Counted from the stretch's first letter, positions 27,765-37,630 are shown. The stretch: DNA of 64,000 nt from Gemmatimonadota bacterium (GCA_028287305.1 JAQBPX010000034.1:62001-126000), one strand, 5' to 3'. The notes: generated from the letters alone by a model not told the origin. Program-made: numbers and translations.

Positions 27765-28139
27765 ATGCACCACCCGGCAGGCCGGCAGTTGAGCAGTCGA
27801 CGATGGCTACCCCCGCTCGTTTGGGCGGGGGTCATTCTCGTCCTGACGTCGATCCCGAACCCGCCGATCCCGCGGTCGCTGCTCGGCACCGACAAGCTCG
27901 CGCACTTCGCGATGTACGCGCCGCTCGCCTTCCTGCTCGTGCGGGCAATCCTGCCCGGCGTGCGGGTCGCTCGCGCGATCCTGCTGTCGGTCGGCATCGT
28001 TGCACTGTACGGCGCGGCGGACGAGTGGCACCAGCAGTTCATTCCCGGACGCTCCGACGACATCGCCGACTGGCGGGCCGACGCGACCGGTGCCGTGATC
28101 GGCGCCCTGGCGGGCGGCGCAATGGCGCGCCGTAGCTGA
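27765..28139 (+). CDS. VanZ-like membrane protein
   Basis: 124 residues with about three hydrophobic segments (16-32, 50-66, 70-85). HFAMYAPLAFLL and DEWHQQFIPGRSDDIADWRADATGA match the VanZ family signature. The family is named for a teicoplanin-resistance protein, but most members have unknown envelope roles; no van genes are near. A TAGAAT box lies 15 bases upstream. Precedes aspS by 18 bases. Confidence 0.8.
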   Translation: MHHPAGRQLSSRRWLPPLVWAGVILVLTSIPNPPIPRSLLGTDKLAHFAMYAPLAFLLVRAILPGVRVARAILLSVGIVALYGAADEWHQQFIPGRSDDIADWRADATGAVIGALAGGAMARRS

Positions 28140-28157
28140 ACTTCCCACGATTCCTTC

Positions 28158-29945
28158 ATGCACTCCGAGCATTTCGTCACCGCCCAGCGATCCCACCTCT
28201 GCGGCGCACTGCGCGCCGAGGACGCCGGCACCAGCGTTCGCCTTGGCGGCTGGGTGCACCGCGCGCGCAACCTCGGCGGACTCGTGTTCATGGACCTGCG
28301 CGACCGTGCGGGCATGGTGCAGGTCTCGTTCGATCCCAAGTGGACGCCGGCCGAGGTGATCGAGCAGGCGGCGTCGCTCGGCGCTGAGGTGGTGGTGCTC
28401 GTGGAGGGAGAGGTCGCCGAGCGACCGGAGGCGATGCGCAATCCGGAGATGCTCACCGGCAGCGTGGAGGTGCGCGCGAAGTCGCTGCGAATCGTGGGTC
28501 CCACCACGGGCGCGCCGGCCATTCCGGTGGCGCGCGGAAAGACGGAGAAGCTGGCGGCCGAGGAGCTGCGCCTGCGTCACCGCTTCCTCGACCTGCGCCG
28601 CCCGGAGCTGCAGGAGAACCTGATGCTGCGCCATCGCCTGCTGCAGGCAACTCGCCGGCACCTCAGCGACCGCGGCTTCCTGGAAATCGAGACGCCGATC
28701 CTCACCAAGCCCACGCCCGAGGGCGCGCGCGACTACCTGGTGCCGAGCCGCGTGCACCCGGGCGAGTTCTACGCGCTGCCGCAGTCGCCGCAGCTGTACA
28801 AGCAGCTCCTGATGATCTCGGGCTTCGACCGCTACTTCCAGGTGGCGCGCTGCTTCCGCGACGAGGACCTGCGCGCGGACCGCCAGCCGGAGTTCACGCA
28901 GATCGACATCGAGGGGTCGTTCGTGGCGCAGGAGGACATCATTGCGCTCACCGAGGGACTGCTCGCGGTGTTGTTCGCCGAAGCGGGGATCGAGATCCCG
29001 AAGATCTTCCCGCGCATGACGTACGCGCAGGCGCTGGAGCGCTATGGCTCCGATCGCCCCGACCTGCGCTACGGCCTCGAGCTGTTCGACGCGACCGACG
29101 TGTTTCGCGGCTCGGACTTCATGGTCACGAAGGGCGCCATCGAGGCAGGCGGCCGCGTGCGCGGACTTCGCGTGCCGGGCGGCGCGGCGCTCTCACGCAA
29201 GCAGGTGGACGAGCTCGAGCTGTTGGCGAAGGGTGCGGGCGCGGGCGGGCTGCTGCGCCTCAAATTCGTGAACGGCGCATTCGAGGGGCCGATCGCCAAG
29301 TTCCTTCCCGCGGGGCAATCCGCCGTGCTGGAAGCGAGCGAGGGCGACCTGTTCCTGATGGTGGCGGCGAGCGACCGCGTGTCGAACCCGGCGCTCGATC
29401 GGGTGCGCCAGGAGGCAGCACGCGTCATGAGCCTGGTGCCCGAGCAGGCGCGCAGCTTCCTCTGGGTGCTGGACTTCCCGATGTTCGACGAGGATCCGAA
29501 GGGAGCGCTCGCGGCCGTGCACCATCCCTTCACCTCGCCGCATCCGGACGACGTGTCGCTCCTCGCGACCACGCCGGGCCGCGCGCGCGCGCAGGCGTAC
29601 GACGTGGTGTACAACGGCACGGAGCTCGGCGGGGGCAGTATCCGCATCAGCGACCCGGCGGTGCAGGAGCGCATCTTCACGCTGCTGGGGATCGACGAGG
29701 AGACCGCCGCGGCGCGATTCGGGTTCCTGCTCGAGGGGCTCCGCTCCGGGGCTCCGCCGCATGGTGGAATCGCCCTGGGCTTCGACCGCATCGCGATGAT
29801 GCTGTCGGGCGCCACCTCGCTGCGTGACGTCATCGCATTTCCCAAGACCACTGCCGCGCGCGCGCTCTTCGAGGGCGCGCCCACCGTGGTCCCCGCCGCC
29901 GACCTGGCGGACCTGCACCTCGAGACCACGGGAGTACCGGAGTGA
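28158..29945 (+). CDS. aspS: Aspartyl-tRNA synthetase
   Basis: 595 residues, the long bacterial type. N-terminal OB-fold anticodon-binding domain (about 15-110: GWVHRARNLGGLVFMDLRDR), class II catalytic core with motif 2 FRDEDLRADRQPEFTQID and motif 3 GGIALGFDRIAMML, and the inserted GAD domain in the middle. Whether it charges only tRNA-Asp or also tRNA-Asn cannot be judged here. Opens a run of coupled genes extending to the methyltransferase at 37.2 kb; the stop overlaps phoH as GTGA. Confidence 0.96.
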   Translation: MHSEHFVTAQRSHLCGALRAEDAGTSVRLGGWVHRARNLGGLVFMDLRDRAGMVQVSFDPKWTPAEVIEQAASLGAEVVVLVEGEVAERPEAMRNPEMLTGSVEVRAKSLRIVGPTTGAPAIPVARGKTEKLAAEELRLRHRFLDLRRPELQENLMLRHRLLQATRRHLSDRGFLEIETPILTKPTPEGARDYLVPSRVHPGEFYALPQSPQLYKQLLMISGFDRYFQVARCFRDEDLRADRQPEFTQIDIEGSFVAQEDIIALTEGLLAVLFAEAGIEIPKIFPRMTYAQALERYGSDRPDLRYGLELFDATDVFRGSDFMVTKGAIEAGGRVRGLRVPGGAALSRKQVDELELLAKGAGAGGLLRLKFVNGAFEGPIAKFLPAGQSAVLEASEGDLFLMVAASDRVSNPALDRVRQEAARVMSLVPEQARSFLWVLDFPMFDEDPKGALAAVHHPFTSPHPDDVSLLATTPGRARAQAYDVVYNGTELGGGSIRISDPAVQERIFTLLGIDEETAAARFGFLLEGLRSGAPPHGGIALGFDRIAMMLSGATSLRDVIAFPKTTAARALFEGAPTVVPAADLADLHLETTGVPE

Positions 29946-30913
29946 GCGAAGGGAACACCACGCAGCGGGTCGGGACGGAAGGCGCCGACCTCCTCACGCT
30001 GGCCGGCGTCAACGACGCCAACCTGCTGGAGCTCTCGCGGATCTTCGGCGTGAAGGTGGCGCTTCGCGGTGAGGCCCTCTCGGTCGCCGGGTCGCCCGAG
30101 CTGGTGGAGCGCGCCATGGACACGGCGCGCCGCATGGTCGAGGCGGCCCGCCAGCGCCGGGAGCTCACGCCCGACGACGTGTTGCGACTGAGCGGCGAGC
30201 CCGCGGGTGACGATGGCCTGCCCGGGACGTCGGATTCGTCGCGCATCGCGCTGCCGGGGATGCGCCGCATCGTGCAGGCGAAGACCACGGGGCAGGGCGA
30301 GTACCTGGAGAAGATCGCGCAGAACGACATCGTGGTCGGCATCGGTCCCGCGGGCACCGGCAAGACGTACCTGGCCGTCGCCGCGGCGGTGGACGCGCTC
30401 ACGCGCAAGCGCGTGCGTCGCATCGTGCTGGCCCGCCCCGCGGTGGAAGCGGGGGAGAGCCTCGGCTTCCTGCCCGGGGACATGCAGGCCAAGGTGGACC
30501 CGTACCTGCGGCCACTGTATGACGCGCTCGACGACATGATGCCCTTCGAGCGCATCCAGAAGGCGCTCGAGGCGCGCGTGATCGAGGTGGCGCCGCTCGC
30601 CTTCATGCGCGGCCGCACGCTCGCCGACGCCTTCGTGATCGTGGACGAGGCACAGAACGCCACGGCGCTCCAGATGAAGATGCTGCTTACGCGCCTGGGA
30701 GTGAACTCGAAGATGGTCATCACCGGCGACAAGACGCAGGTGGACCTGCCGAAGCACGCCGACTCCGGGCTCACGCAGGTCGAGCGCATCCTGCCGGGGA
30801 TCGACGGCATCGCGTTCCATTACTTCACCGAAGCCGACGTGGTGCGCCATCGCCTGGTGCGTGAGATCATTCACGCGTACGCCGATGACGAGGACGCACG
30901 CGACCGCGCATGA
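29942..30913 (+). CDS. PhoH-like ATPase
   Basis: 323 residues. An N-terminal KH-like part (about 20-75) is followed by the PhoH ATPase domain with Walker A GPAGTGKT and Walker B FVIVDEAQN, plus VITGDKTQVDLP. PhoH beside ybeY is a widely conserved pair tied to RNA processing and ribosome quality control. GTG start overlaps aspS; the stop overlaps ybeY (ATGA). Confidence 0.93.
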   Translation: MSEGNTTQRVGTEGADLLTLAGVNDANLLELSRIFGVKVALRGEALSVAGSPELVERAMDTARRMVEAARQRRELTPDDVLRLSGEPAGDDGLPGTSDSSRIALPGMRRIVQAKTTGQGEYLEKIAQNDIVVGIGPAGTGKTYLAVAAAVDALTRKRVRRIVLARPAVEAGESLGFLPGDMQAKVDPYLRPLYDALDDMMPFERIQKALEARVIEVAPLAFMRGRTLADAFVIVDEAQNATALQMKMLLTRLGVNSKMVITGDKTQVDLPKHADSGLTQVERILPGIDGIAFHYFTEADVVRHRLVREIIHAYADDEDARDRA

Positions 30914-31392
30914 GTGACCCCGCGGCGCCCCCGCGCGCCCGCCCGACCCTCGCCGTGGACGTCTCCACCGAAGGCGTGCGGATCGCCGTGGCGCGTGACG
31001 TGGTGCGCCAGGCCTCGCTCTCCGTGTTGCGCGCGGAGCGCGTGCCGCAGGCCATGCTGTCCATCACCTTCGTCACGCCGCGGCGGATGGCGGCGCTCAA
31101 CCGGGAGCACCTCGGGCACCGCGGCGCCACGGACGTGATCTCCTTCCACTTCGACCGTCCCTCACCGGATGCGCCGCTGCTGGGTGACATCTACATCTGC
31201 CCTGATGTCGCGCGGCAGCACGCGCGCGCCAACGGCGTGGGCGTTCGCGAGGAGCTGCTCCGGCTCGCGGTGCACGGCACGCTGCACGTGATCGGGTGGG
31301 AACATCCGGAAGGTGACGGACGGCTCGAGTCGCGCATGTGGAAGCGGCAGGAAGCGCTGCTGGCCCGGGCGCTCGCGGCGCGCGATCGATGA
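30910..31392 (+). CDS. ybeY: Endoribonuclease YbeY
   Basis: Metal-dependent rRNA maturation/quality-control nuclease. 160 residues. The zinc motif HGxLHxxGxxH is present as HGTLHVIGWEH near residues 119-129. RGATDVISF is the other family signature. The stop TGA overlaps the first ATG of a 14-base tandem repeat leading to the next gene. Confidence 0.94.
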   Translation: MSDPAAPPRARPTLAVDVSTEGVRIAVARDVVRQASLSVLRAERVPQAMLSITFVTPRRMAALNREHLGHRGATDVISFHFDRPSPDAPLLGDIYICPDVARQHARANGVGVREELLRLAVHGTLHVIGWEHPEGDGRLESRMWKRQEALLARALAARDR

Positions 31393-31430
31393 GCATCGCC
31401 CAATGAGCATCGCCCAATGAGCATCGCATG
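31389..31430 (+). repeat. 14-base tandem repeat, three copies, at the ybeY-CBS gene junction
   Basis: ATGAGCATCGCCCA occurs at 31389-31402 and 31403-31416; a third copy (ATGAGCATCGCATG) starts at 31417 and opens the downstream gene. Copies one and two each encode MSIAQ followed by TGA, and every TGA overlaps the next ATG as ATGA. The ybeY stop overlaps copy one the same way. This makes a chain of two five-codon reading frames between ybeY and the CBS gene. Confidence 0.92.
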
Positions 31431-32655
31431 GATGCTCGCGCTGCTCGCCACGGTGGTCGCGGCGCTGCTCGCGGCGGCGGACGGCGCGCTGCTCGCGGGA
31501 CTGCAGCGCGCGGCCTCTCCCTTCGACTCCGGCGCCCTGCGCGAGCGCGAGCGGCAGCACCGCGCGCTCCAGCTGGGGCGCGTGATCGCGTTTCTCGGGG
31601 CGGGCGCGGCGCTCGCCGAGGCGGCGCTCATCGCGACGGCGGGGCGCAAGGCGGCCGTGCTGCTCTCGGCGCTCTTCGCGATCCTCATCGTTGCGGTCGC
31701 GGAGGGTGGGGGGCGCACCGCCGGGCAGGTCGTGGGCCACGGCCTCTACGCGCGCCTCCGCTTCGCGGTGCGCGTGACCGAGATCCTCCTCTGGCCCTTC
31801 CTGGCCCTGGGCGCGGCCCTCGACGCATGGCTGTTGCGCATGCTCCCCACGGGGGGCACCGACGCACACCTGCGCGAGAGCAACACCGAGCAGTTTCGCG
31901 AGGTCGTCGCTGCGGAGGCCGACGTCTCCGAGAAGGAGGAGTCACTGCTGCGCGGCGTGTTCTCGCTCGGCGAGACCGAGGTGCGCGAGATCATGGTGCC
32001 GCGCGTGGACGTGGTCGGCATCGAGCTGGGCACGCCCTGGTCGGAGGTGATCGACCGCGTGCGCAGCAGCGAGCACGCGCGCTTCCCGGTGTACACCGAG
32101 ACGCTCGACGATGCCGCCGGGATCCTGTACGCCAAGGACCTGCTGCCGGCCGTGATCGAGGACGAGGAGCCGGCCGCGGGGTGGGAGGCGCTGGTCCGGC
32201 CTGCCACGTTCATTCCGCCGTCGAAGACCATCGATGCGCAGCTGCGCGACTTCAAGGCGAGCCAGACGCACATCGCGATCGTGAGCGATGAATACGGCGG
32301 CACCGCGGGCATCGTCACCATCGAGGACATCCTCGAGGAGATCGTGGGCGAGATCCGCGATGAGTACGACGTGGAGGAGGCGGGCGTCGAGGTGGAGGGA
32401 GACGCGCGCTACTGGGTGCCCGGCCGCCTCACGCTCGACGAGCTCTCCGAGCTGCTCGGCGCGGACTTCACGCGCCCGGAGCTGACGACGGTGGGTGGAC
32501 TGATCTACGATCACTTCGGGCGCGTGCCACGGAGCGGCGAGTCCGCGGAGCTGCAGGGCTTTCGCGTGGTGGTGGAGCGCGTTCGCAGCCGTCGCATCGA
32601 GCGCGTCTACTTCGAGCGGGAAGACGGCACGCCGCGCGAGGACGACGACGAATGA
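31417..32655 (+). CDS. CNNM/CBS-domain membrane transporter-like protein, CorC_HlyC type
   Basis: 412 residues. N-terminal membrane region (about 1-130, several hydrophobic segments) of the DUF21/CNNM class, then two CBS domains (about 190-310: VREIMVPRVDVVGIE and IAIVSDEYGGTAGIVTIEDILEEIVGEI), then a CorC_HlyC C-terminal domain (about 325-400: YWVPGRLTLDELSELLGADF). Homologues take part in magnesium/cobalt handling. The start is the third copy of the tandem repeat. ATGA overlap into a second, related gene. Confidence 0.85.
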   Translation: MSIAWMLALLATVVAALLAAADGALLAGLQRAASPFDSGALRERERQHRALQLGRVIAFLGAGAALAEAALIATAGRKAAVLLSALFAILIVAVAEGGGRTAGQVVGHGLYARLRFAVRVTEILLWPFLALGAALDAWLLRMLPTGGTDAHLRESNTEQFREVVAAEADVSEKEESLLRGVFSLGETEVREIMVPRVDVVGIELGTPWSEVIDRVRSSEHARFPVYTETLDDAAGILYAKDLLPAVIEDEEPAAGWEALVRPATFIPPSKTIDAQLRDFKASQTHIAIVSDEYGGTAGIVTIEDILEEIVGEIRDEYDVEEAGVEVEGDARYWVPGRLTLDELSELLGADFTRPELTTVGGLIYDHFGRVPRSGESAELQGFRVVVERVRSRRIERVYFEREDGTPREDDDE

Positions 32656-33620
32656 CGGGCGCGCTCTCCATTCCGCTGCTGATCGCGCTGCTCGTGGTGG
32701 CCACCCTCACCGCGGGTGGCATGTCGGTGCGATCGCTCAGTCGCATCTGGCTGCGCCACTGGGCGGAGCGCCGGCTGCGCGGCTCGCAGGCGGCGATGGC
32801 GTATCTCGAGCGCCCGCAGCGGCTGCTCGCGGCCGCCAACGCCGGCGTCGCGGTCACGCTCGTGATGGCGGGCGTGGCGCTGGAGCTCGGTCACGATCGC
32901 GACCCGGTGCACATCGCGTGGCGGCTCGCCGGGTTCACCCTGGTGGTGCTGCTGCTCGGCCAGATCGTGCCGCGCGCGCTGGGGCGGCGCTGGGCGCCGC
33001 AGCTGGCACCCGTGCTGCTTCCCTCGCTCCAGGCGGCGAACATCCTCGCGTCTCCCTTCGTGCATCTCGGCGCGCTGCTGGTGCAGCCGTTCGTCGGCGC
33101 GCGTCCCGCGCTGCTCGATGATGATCGCGACTCGATCCAGGACCTCCTGCGCGAGGGTGAGCTGGAGGGCGTGGGCCAGCGCGACGAGATCGCGATCATC
33201 AGTGGCGTGGTGGAATTCGGCGAGAAGGTCGTGCGCAGCGTGATGACGCCCCGCGAGGAGATCTTCGCGGTCGACGCAACCACCGACCCGCGCACGCGGG
33301 CGCTCGCCGTCGCGCACGCAGGCTACAGCCGCGTGCCGCTCTACCGCGAGACGCTGGATCACGTGGAGGGAATGGTGCACGCCTTCGACGTGTTCAAGGC
33401 GGGCGCCGATGCGCCATCACCACTGCGACCCGTGGCGATGACCTCGCCCGACACGGCGTGCACCGACCTGCTCTTCCGCATGTTGCGCGCACGCCTGCAC
33501 CTGGCCATCGTCACCGAGCAGGGGCGGACGATCGGCCTGGTGACGCTCGAGGACCTGCTGGAGGAACTGGTGGGCGACATCCGCGACGAGCATGATGATC
33601 CGCACCGGGTGGCAGGATGA
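32652..33620 (+). CDS. Second CNNM/CBS-domain protein, lacking CorC_HlyC domain
   Basis: 322 residues. Membrane region about 1-140, then CBS domains (VVRSVMTPREEIFAVD, then LAIVTEQGRTIGLVTLEDLLEELVGDI). The protein stops right after the second CBS domain, so the CorC_HlyC module of its neighbour is missing. Likely a tandem paralogue; the two may form a heteromeric ion transporter. ATGA overlaps at both ends (first CBS gene, meaB). Confidence 0.8.
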   Translation: MTGALSIPLLIALLVVATLTAGGMSVRSLSRIWLRHWAERRLRGSQAAMAYLERPQRLLAAANAGVAVTLVMAGVALELGHDRDPVHIAWRLAGFTLVVLLLGQIVPRALGRRWAPQLAPVLLPSLQAANILASPFVHLGALLVQPFVGARPALLDDDRDSIQDLLREGELEGVGQRDEIAIISGVVEFGEKVVRSVMTPREEIFAVDATTDPRTRALAVAHAGYSRVPLYRETLDHVEGMVHAFDVFKAGADAPSPLRPVAMTSPDTACTDLLFRMLRARLHLAIVTEQGRTIGLVTLEDLLEELVGDIRDEHDDPHRVAG

Positions 33621-34696
33621 CCGCGCCAATTTCCGCAGGTCACGCCGCACTGCTCGCGAGCTTCCGGGAGGGAAGGGTGGCGTCGCTCGCCCGCGCGGTG
33701 AGCATCGTGGAGAATCACCGGCCGGGGTTCGAGGCGCTGCTCGCGGAATTTCACGCGGGGATCGGGCGCGCGCGTCGCTATGGCATCACGGGCCCGCCGG
33801 GCGCCGGCAAGAGCACGCTCACCACGGCGCTCACTCGCGCATTCCGGGCGCAGGGACTGACCGTCGGCATCGTCGCGGTGGATCCTACGTCGCCCTTCAC
33901 CGGCGGGGCCTTGCTCGGCGATCGCATCCGGATGGAGTCGGTGGCGCTCGACCCGGGCGTGTTCATCCGCTCGATGGCCACGCGCGGATCGCTCGGCGGG
34001 TTGGCGACCGCCACGCGCGAGGCCTGCGACGTGCTCGACGCCTTCGGTGTGGACCGCATCCTGATCGAGACGGTGGGCGTAGGGCAGAGCGAGCTCGACA
34101 TCTCACGCACGGCTGATTGCACCCTGGTGGTGCTGGTTCCGGAGAGCGGGGACTCGATCCAGACCCTGAAGGCGGGGCTGATGGAAATCGCCGACGTCTT
34201 CGTGGTGAACAAGGCGGACCGGCCGGGCGCGGACCGCCTGCGCAACGAGCTGGAGTTGATGCTCGGCCTGCGCAGCGGCGCCACGATGAAGAACGTCCCC
34301 GCGCACCATGGGGTGGACCTCAAGCACGTGAACCCCATCCGGGCCGCACGCGAGGCCGCCAGCGACCCGGCCCCGATGAAATGGACGCCGCCGGTCCTTC
34401 GCTCCGTGGCGATCAAGGACGATGGAATCGACGAGGTGATCGGCGCCCTCGACCGCCACTTCGAGTATCTTGAGCGCACGGGCACGCTGCGCGACCGCCG
34501 CCGCCGGCGGTTGCGCGAACGGGTGGTGGATGTCGTCGAATCCCGCGTGCGCACCCGGCTCTGGCAGGATGACGAGACCGCTCGCTGGCTCGATGGCCAG
34601 CTGCCCGGTCTCGAGAGCGGTGCCACGACTCCCTTCGCAGTGGCCGATGCGCTGCTGGCGCGCAGTGGTGAACAGTTGACGCGGACTTCGCTATGA
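33617..34696 (+). CDS. meaB: MeaB/ArgK-family GTPase chaperone of a B12-dependent mutase
   Basis: 359 residues. G3E-type P-loop GTPase: Walker [19 protein letters not shown] and NKADRPG. MeaB proteins gate delivery and protection of adenosylcobalamin in acyl-CoA mutases. The mutase large subunit follows with an ATGA overlap, matching the partner relationship. The C-terminal dimerisation arm ([14 protein letters not shown] onward) is present. By family it could equally serve methylmalonyl- or isobutyryl-type mutases. Confidence 0.93.
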   Translation: MTAPISAGHAALLASFREGRVASLARAVSIVENHRPGFEALLAEFHAGIGRARRYGITGPPGAGKSTLTTALTRAFRAQGLTVGIVAVDPTSPFTGGALLGDRIRMESVALDPGVFIRSMATRGSLGGLATATREACDVLDAFGVDRILIETVGVGQSELDISRTADCTLVVLVPESGDSIQTLKAGLMEIADVFVVNKADRPGADRLRNELELMLGLRSGATMKNVPAHHGVDLKHVNPIRAAREAASDPAPMKWTPPVLRSVAIKDDGIDEVIGALDRHFEYLERTGTLRDRRRRRLRERVVDVVESRVRTRLWQDDETARWLDGQLPGLESGATTPFAVADALLARSGEQLTRTSL

Positions 34697-36387
34697 CGAC
34701 GATGCGTGGGCTCGACGAGAGCGACCAGGATACCCGGGCGGAGCTGGAGCGCCTGCGGGCCGAGGTTGCCGCGTGGCGCGCCCGATACGAGAAGGGCGGC
34801 AAGCGGGAGCTCGCCTTCGTGAACTCCGGGCACGAGGTCGAACCGGTCTACACGGCGCTCGACGTCGCCGCTGATTCCGCCGAGTCACTCGGCGTGCCGG
34901 GCGACTTTCCCTACACGCGCGGCATCCATCCCACGGGCTATCGCGGCAAGCTCTGGACGATGCGCCAGTTCGCCGGCTTCGGCAGCGCGCGCGACACGAA
35001 CGAGCGCTTCAAGTTCCTGCTCGCGCACGGGCAGACGGGACTCTCGACTGCGTTCGACTTCCCCACGCTGATGGGTTACGACTCCGATCATCCGCGCTCC
35101 GAGGGCGAGGTGGGGAAGACCGGCGTCGCGATCTCGAGCCTGGCGGACATGGAGGTGCTGTTCGACGGCATCCCACTGGACCAGGTGTCCACGTCCATGA
35201 CGATCAACGGGCCGGCGATCATCCTCTGGGCATTCTACATCGCGGCGGCGGAGAAGCAGGGCGTGTCGAGCGACAAGCTCCGGGGGACGATCCAGAACGA
35301 CATCCTCAAGGAGTACATGGCGCAGCACGCGTGGTGCTTCCCCATCGAGCCCGCCATGCGCCTGATCATCGACTGCTTCGAGTGGGGCGCCACGCATGCA
35401 CCGCTCTGGAACACGGTGTCGATCTCCGGCTATCACATCCGCGAGGCCGGGGCGACCGCGGTGCAGGAGCTGGCATTCACGCTGGCCGACGGCTTCGCGT
35501 ACGTGCAGCGCGGCGTGGAGCGCGGGCTCGACGTGGACGACTTCGCGCCGCGCCTCTCATTCTTCTGGGACATCCACAACGACTTCTTCGAGGAGATCGC
35601 GAAGCTTCGCGCGGCACGTCGCATCTGGGCGCGGCACCTGAAGGAGAAGTACGGCGCAAAGAGTCCGCGCTCGTGGGTGATGCGATTCCATTCGCAGACG
35701 GCAGGCGTGACGCTCACCGCGCAGCAGCCGATGAACAACGTGGTGCGCGTGGCGTACCAGGCGCTCGCCGCCGTGCTCGGCGGCACGCAGAGCCTCCACA
35801 CGAACTCCATGGACGAGACGCTCGCGCTGCCGACCGAGAGCGCGGTGCAGGTCGCGCTGCGCACGCAGCAGGTGCTCGCCTACGAGACCGGCGTTCCGAA
35901 CGTCATGGATCCGCTCGGCGGTTCGTATTATGTGGAGGCCCTCACCGACCGGATGGAGCGCGAGGCCGAGGCGCTCTTCGAGCAGATCGAGGAGCAGGGC
36001 GGCGTGGTGCGCGGCCTGGAAACCGGCTGGTTCCAGCGCAAGATCGCCGAGAGCGCGGCACGCCAGCAGTGGGAGATCGAGCAGCATCGCAAGGTGATCG
36101 TGGGCGTCAACGAGTTCGTCACCGAGGAGCCAGAGCTGTCGATTCCGTTGTTGCGCATCGGCGAGGAAGTGGCCCGCGAGCAGGAGCAGCGCCTGAAGCA
36201 GGTGCGCGCCGAGCGCGACCAGGCACGCTGCGACGCGGCGCTCGAGGGCCTTCGCAGGGCGGCGGCCGGCAGCGAGAACGTGTTCCCGCACATCCTGGAT
36301 GCGGCGCGCGCGTACTGCACGCTCTACGAGATTCGCGCGGCCATGGAGTCGGTGTTCGGCGCCTATCGCGAGCCGGTGTTCTTCTGA
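34693..36387 (+). CDS. B12-dependent acyl-CoA mutase, large (catalytic) subunit
   Basis: 564 residues, the substrate-binding TIM barrel only; the B12 domain is a separate gene. [20 protein letters not shown] and [14 protein letters not shown] are family motifs. Compared by eye with methylmalonyl-CoA mutase, Tyr89 is kept (Tyr83 here) but Arg207, which holds the substrate carboxylate, is Gln211. Gln at this place is reported for isobutyryl-CoA and 2-hydroxyisobutyryl-CoA mutases. The B12-proximal His motif (SGYHIREAG) is present. An automatic methylmalonyl-CoA mutase label may therefore be wrong. The substrate cannot be fixed from sequence alone. Confidence 0.85.
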   Translation: MTTMRGLDESDQDTRAELERLRAEVAAWRARYEKGGKRELAFVNSGHEVEPVYTALDVAADSAESLGVPGDFPYTRGIHPTGYRGKLWTMRQFAGFGSARDTNERFKFLLAHGQTGLSTAFDFPTLMGYDSDHPRSEGEVGKTGVAISSLADMEVLFDGIPLDQVSTSMTINGPAIILWAFYIAAAEKQGVSSDKLRGTIQNDILKEYMAQHAWCFPIEPAMRLIIDCFEWGATHAPLWNTVSISGYHIREAGATAVQELAFTLADGFAYVQRGVERGLDVDDFAPRLSFFWDIHNDFFEEIAKLRAARRIWARHLKEKYGAKSPRSWVMRFHSQTAGVTLTAQQPMNNVVRVAYQALAAVLGGTQSLHTNSMDETLALPTESAVQVALRTQQVLAYETGVPNVMDPLGGSYYVEALTDRMEREAEALFEQIEEQGGVVRGLETGWFQRKIAESAARQQWEIEQHRKVIVGVNEFVTEEPELSIPLLRIGEEVAREQEQRLKQVRAERDQARCDAALEGLRRAAAGSENVFPHILDAARAYCTLYEIRAAMESVFGAYREPVFF

Positions 36388-37205
36388 GCGCACGCAAGAA
36401 GGGCGCAAAGCCGGCCGGCGGCTCACAGGAATGGTGGGCGTCGTACTTCGACACCCACTACCTGCTCGAGTACGAGCCGGTGTTCACGCTCGAGCGCGAC
36501 CGGCACGAGGTCTCGCGACTGCTCGAGGTGCTCGCGCTCCCCTCGGGCGCACGGGTGCTCGACTGCCCGTGCGGACAGGGACGTCACGCGCACCTGCTCG
36601 CCGAGGCGGGCTTCGACGTGGACGGCGTGGACTTCTCGAAGGAGCTGCTGGCGAAGGCGAAGGAGCGTGGCACCGGCAAGCGACTGCGCTACACCCGCGC
36701 CGACATGCGCCAGCTTCCGGCGAAATGGACGGGGCGCTTCGATGCGGTCGTCAACCTCTTCACGTCGTTCGGCTTCTTCATGGACCCCGCCGAGGATCGC
36801 CGGGTGATCGCCGAGTTTGCGCGCGTGCTGGCGCCGGGTGGCACCCTGGTCTGGCACGGCGGCAACCGCGACGGCGTGATGGCGTCGTTCCTCACGCGCG
36901 ACTGGTGGCGGACGCAGGACGGGACCATCATCGCGCAGGAGCGCAGCTTCGATCCACTCTCCGGCGTGCTGAGCATCGAGTCCAACTGGGCGGGGAAGCG
37001 GGGCACCGGCACGCGCGAGCATCGCATCCGGCTGTACACGCCCACGCGCCTCGCGGAGCTCTGCGCGGAAGTCGGGCTGATCGTGGAGGAGGCCTACGAG
37101 GCCTGGAGCGAGCGCCCACTCCGTCGCAATTCCTCGGAAATGCTGCTGGTGGCCCGCAAGCCCGGGCGGGCGCTTCCGTTGCCCGTCCGCGCCCGCTCCC
37201 GCTAA
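36384..37205 (+). CDS. Class I SAM-dependent methyltransferase
   Basis: About 273 residues. Motif [27 protein letters not shown] and a later [11 protein letters not shown] are typical of Rossmann methyltransferases. It lies between the two mutase subunit genes. No ATG, GTG or TTG lies in frame near the large-subunit stop; the first frame-consistent initiator is CTG 36384, giving a CTGA overlap like the other junctions. The next in-frame GTG would remove about 30 residues before the SAM domain. Substrate unknown; a role in the mutase pathway is only suggested by position. Confidence 0.75.
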   Translation: MSARKKGAKPAGGSQEWWASYFDTHYLLEYEPVFTLERDRHEVSRLLEVLALPSGARVLDCPCGQGRHAHLLAEAGFDVDGVDFSKELLAKAKERGTGKRLRYTRADMRQLPAKWTGRFDAVVNLFTSFGFFMDPAEDRRVIAEFARVLAPGGTLVWHGGNRDGVMASFLTRDWWRTQDGTIIAQERSFDPLSGVLSIESNWAGKRGTGTREHRIRLYTPTRLAELCAEVGLIVEEAYEAWSERPLRRNSSEMLLVARKPGRALPLPVRARSR

Positions 37206-37215
37206 CTTCGTCCCC
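37179..37215 (+). promoter_or_regulatory. Promoter of the mutase small-subunit unit
   Basis: TTGCCC (37179-37184), 18-base spacer, TAACTT (37203-37208), CGTCCCC, then ATG 37216. The 7-base gap from the -10 box to ATG predicts a leaderless transcript starting inside the tail of the methyltransferase unit. Confidence 0.5.
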
Positions 37216-37626
37216 ATGCGACCCATTCGCGTTCTCGTCGCCAAGCCGGGCCTCGATGGCCACGACCGCGGCGCCAAGGTCGTCGCCGCCGCGCTGCGCG
37301 ACGCCGGCATGGAAGTGATCTACACCGGCCTCCACCAGACGCCGGAGATGATCGCGACCGCGGCCGTGCAGGAGGACGTGGACGTCGTGGGCCTCTCGAT
37401 CCTCAGCGGCGCCCACATGACGCTCTTTCCGCGCGTGCGCGAGCTGCTCGCCGCGCAGGGACGCGACGACATCCTGATGACCGGCGGCGGCATCATCCCG
37501 AAGGAAGACATGGAAGAGCTGCGGCGTATCGGCGTCGGCACGCTCTTCGGTCCCGGCACGCCCACCGCGGCGCTGATCGATTACATCCGCGAGTGGTTCG
37601 CGGAGCGGGAACGGCAGGGCGCCTGA
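37216..37626 (+). CDS. B12-binding small subunit of the acyl-CoA mutase
   Basis: 136 residues, a stand-alone cobalamin-binding Rossmann domain. [10 protein letters not shown] holds the DxHxxG motif, where His16 is the lower cobalt ligand; [10 protein letters not shown] and MTGGGIIP complete the SxL and GG signatures. It pairs with the large subunit 0.8 kb upstream. Split subunits occur in archaeal and isobutyryl-CoA-type mutases. Followed after 4 bases by the carboxyltransferase gene. Confidence 0.92.
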   Translation: MRPIRVLVAKPGLDGHDRGAKVVAAALRDAGMEVIYTGLHQTPEMIATAAVQEDVDVVGLSILSGAHMTLFPRVRELLAAQGRDDILMTGGGIIPKEDMEELRRIGVGTLFGPGTPTAALIDYIREWFAERERQGA

Positions 37627-37630
37627 TCCC

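Noticed and set aside
27760-27776. ATG at 27760 as vanZ start
   Set aside because: Out of frame with the VanZ motifs; ATG 27765 gives the protein.
37000-37216. Cobalamin riboswitch before the mutase genes
   Set aside because: Coding sequence and a promoter fill the space; no B12-box-like element or room for one.
33617-37626. Plain methylmalonyl-CoA mutase operon
   Set aside because: The Arg-to-Gln change at the substrate-carboxylate position argues against assuming that substrate.
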